64,000 nucleotides of DNA. Source: Tigriopus japonicus. Taxonomy: Eukaryota; Arthropoda; Copepoda; Harpacticoida; Harpacticidae. The notes below the pieces were generated by a model. The model searched no databases. It was not told the origin of the DNA and was given only the letters and a program-made list of their open reading frames with translations. The DNA lies in the NCBI GenBank assembly GCA_010645155.1, contig JAAGOF010000204.1, positions 283,096 to 347,095 of the forward strand, in the 5' to 3' direction. Positions 62,101-64,000 of this stretch are shown one piece after another. Both the position numbers and the translations under genes were made by a program. Each line of letters starts with the position of its first letter. Position 1 is the stretch's first letter.

Positions 62101-63801
62101 AGTCCAGGGACGACGATAAAATAAACCAAGCATCTAACTATTTTGCCTTAATCTCAAAATTTATCTAAAGTTTGTGCTATCACTGCTTTTTCGTCACAAT
62201 GAATAAGTAGAATGTCAGGAAATAATTCATGTGAGCCAACCAGTCGGTTATATTTTAATTGGGAGTAATGGGTTTACACACATTTATTTTGCTCTGAGAA
62301 AACTCGGAAGGTACTTTTTCTTTTAAAGCATGTAAAAACTTTGGACAAAAGTTCGCTTAATGCTCTCGAGAACACCTGGAAAAGGTGCCATTCATGTCGT
62401 GTTCCAAACAGGCAACTACTCCCTCTTCAAATGCACTTGGAATCTTTTTTCCGTCAACAATTTCCTTAAAGAATATGCCGTAGTAGGACTATAAAGTTTG
62501 GTCATAAACGTCATCTCCCAGATTTGTTCTCCAACCTTTTTCACTTCTCGAGACCAAAGGGATTGGTGACGACGTGCTTTAATGGAAAACTTCATAAGTC
62601 ATTATTCAAAGATGACTTATGAACAGAGAACGGATTTGAAAGTGAGTTTTGAGTGGATGAAAATTCAGTTCTAGGGAAACAAACTTGGAAAGAAAAAAGT
62701 CCTGGCCATTGAACTTGCAATTGATTCAGAATACGACCTTCTAAGAAAAGTTAGCATCTTGATTTTAAGCACATGGTATTGTGCATCCTATTTGTTGTCA
62801 TTACAACTGCAAAAGGATCAAAGTTTCAAATCTAAACTGATCTAATCCTGGCCATCATTTCTGATCAACCCTTCATTCGGAGGTTGCCAGTTTTGTGAAA
62901 GGTACAGTATCTCGTTGACCAGACATATGATTGATTCATTTTATCACGCATCCATGAAACGTTATGTCAAAAAGGAGATCGAAAGAGGCCAAAAGCGTGA
63001 AAAATATTATTGACAGAGCGATGCTTGAGAAGTGATTCACGTACACTAAAACATTGACAGTTCATTTAGATTGACCTAAATATTGACAGATTTTTCTTCA
63101 AAAGTTGCCTTCAAATTGCCTAACACTGAAAACAGTTTGTCGGTCACTTATTTGTTCTTAGATTTAGAATTTACATATGGAGACGAAGAAAGAAGGAGTG
63201 CGAAAAATTGCAAACAAATTTAGATCAAAAGGGTTAAAAAAAAGTTGCATAATATTAGAATGCCACCGCAAAATATTAATGTCGCCAATTGACTCACATT
63301 CGTCGTGTTTGGATCAAGCTCTTCTAAGTGTCCTGTCTCATTCTAAAGTAAATCAAGTTTTAAGTGAATCATAATACATATTCAATATCATTTTTTGATC
63401 ACATGTTTATGGGGAAGAACATTGAATTCCGTGATGGTCTATAAAAAATTAAGAAGCTCCTTTTCAATCAGAAACCCTTTTTTTCTCGTAAGCTCGAGGG
63501 AACAAACAACACATGACTACCCTAGAAAGTTATAAAATGTCAATTTTTTCCTTATATAGACTTTTATTGTTTCCTTACATGACATGTTCATCCTGCCCCC
63601 TCCTTGTCAGAGTAGTTTCTAACAAGGTAAGAGTACCGTTAAAGGAAGGTCTAAGTTTGATTTTTGTATCATGTAGAACCCGACCCTTGAGACAACTCTC
63701 AGCCATTTTTTGTCCAAAGGAAGATTAAGAACATTTGGATACTTACAACTTTGAGCAAAGCAAATGAGTAGAGCGCCTTGAAGGGCTTGCCGGCTTCTCA
63801 T
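41175..63801 (-). CDS. Dpr-like two-immunoglobulin-domain cell-surface protein
   Basis: Minus-strand model: 63801-63747 (signal peptide), 56772-56585, 56505-56295, 46647-46484, 43525-43393 and, tentatively, 41323-41175. The first five exons have consensus splice sites and agreeing phases (1, 0, 1, 0, 1). With the last exon it gives 299 residues. Signal peptide is 1-18. Ig1 is about 48-151, with C72, W84 and C134 and the phrases LLTVGRYTYTTDLRF and CQISTTPH, closely resembling Drosophila Dpr proteins. Ig2 is about 155-248, with C175, W189 and C234, and DSGIYECVPSNAP. Dpr proteins pair with DIP partners on neurons in synaptic wiring. The final exon (GNQVAGLQTNGS then a hydrophobic tail) is placed on splice site and phase only. 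It could be a GPI-signal tail, but other exons are possible. A likely acceptor just upstream of the start codon implies a further 5' UTR exon, perhaps outside the window. The introns are large (about 7 and 10 kb) and hold the minor features listed separately. Confidence 0.9.
45184..45370 (+). CDS. Possible small secreted peptide gene inside a Dpr-like intron
   Basis: A short frame on the strand opposite the Dpr-like gene, between its exons at 46484 and 43525. From the ATG at 45184 (or 45193) it encodes about 60 residues. The start looks like a signal peptide: MTIRPYK, then a hydrophobic stretch IFAIIALTTCLCHIACG. The mature part is about 35 residues and begins EYNTFS. AATAAA follows at 45412-45417, about 42 bases after the stop. 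Alternatively the CT/GTGAGC at the end of the frame could be a donor, making this a first exon. No homologue comes to mind. Chance is a real alternative for a frame this short. Confidence 0.3.
45412..45417 (+). promoter_or_regulatory. Poly(A) signal after the small secreted-peptide frame
   Basis: AATAAA 42 bases after the stop of the short plus-strand frame. It raises the likelihood that the frame belongs to a real compact transcript. Confidence 0.35.
50408..50436. repeat. ATG/GTG trinucleotide microsatellite
   Basis: Six ATG triplets run into GTG triplets inside a Dpr-like intron. No coding context is seen. Confidence 0.8.
52060..52090. repeat. CCAG/CCAA tetranucleotide microsatellite
   Basis: Four-base tandem repeat, first CCAG units and then CCAA units, inside a Dpr-like intron. 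The short frame that covers it is a by-product of the repeat. Confidence 0.8.
57675..57710. repeat. AAGC/AAAG tetranucleotide microsatellite
   Basis: Six or so AAGC units followed by AAAG units inside the first large intron of the Dpr-like gene. Confidence 0.8.
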
Positions 63802-64000
63802 ATTTTAAACTGGAACAAAGAAACAATGGACTATGTTAGTAAACAAGTACGACATGAATATCCTCATAAATTGATGGCAAATCTCAGACATTTTCTGCAC
63901 AAACAGTATTGCCTCAGATTCTTCCAGCTATTTAAGAGTTTGCCAATGGTTAGGCATTCGCTTATATCCCAGATAAATTATTGGGGAATTTGTATCTTCT

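Overview
The window is nuclear DNA of an animal, almost certainly an arthropod. A crustacean such as a copepod is my guess from gene content and compactness, but nothing here proves it. Genes are split by GT-AG introns, many only 50-100 bases long. There is a Dpr-type synaptic immunoglobulin gene, a family typical of arthropods and other protostomes. There are AATAAA-type poly(A) signals, a LINE tail and a MITE-like element, and no operons or ribosome binding sites. One assembly gap (Ns) lies at 30239-30613.

Layout. 2556-4189 (+): five-exon SLC46-type MFS transporter. 7614-13271 (+): eleven-exon peptidylglycine alpha-amidating enzyme with two complete PHM domains followed by one PAL domain and a membrane anchor. 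13272-24421: about 11 kb with no gene I can support. 24422-26359 (+): large last exon of a secreted cysteine-repeat protein (C-X7-C period). 27082-29658 (-): four-exon secreted or membrane-anchored low-complexity protein with a 24-bp minisatellite, lying tail to tail with the cysteine-repeat gene. 29659-36840: mostly non-coding, with the gap and a truncated LINE 3' end. 36841-38094 (+): intronless atypical nuclear receptor. 40126-40606: MITE-like element. 41175-63801 (-): Dpr-like two-Ig cell-surface gene spread over about 22 kb, with a possible small secreted-peptide gene inside one of its introns on the opposite strand.

How they fit. The genes are not a pathway cluster. The amidating enzyme finishes neuropeptides in the secretory pathway, the Dpr-like protein is a neuronal recognition molecule, the nuclear receptor is a transcription factor, and the transporter moves folate-like or related solutes. 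The two repeat proteins look like secreted structural or matrix material and are unrecognised. The most notable items are the PHM-PHM-PAL architecture, with a relic PHM exon piece in its first intron, and the regular two-half cysteine-repeat protein. All splice models were built by hand from reading frame, phase and splice-site agreement, and have no transcript support.
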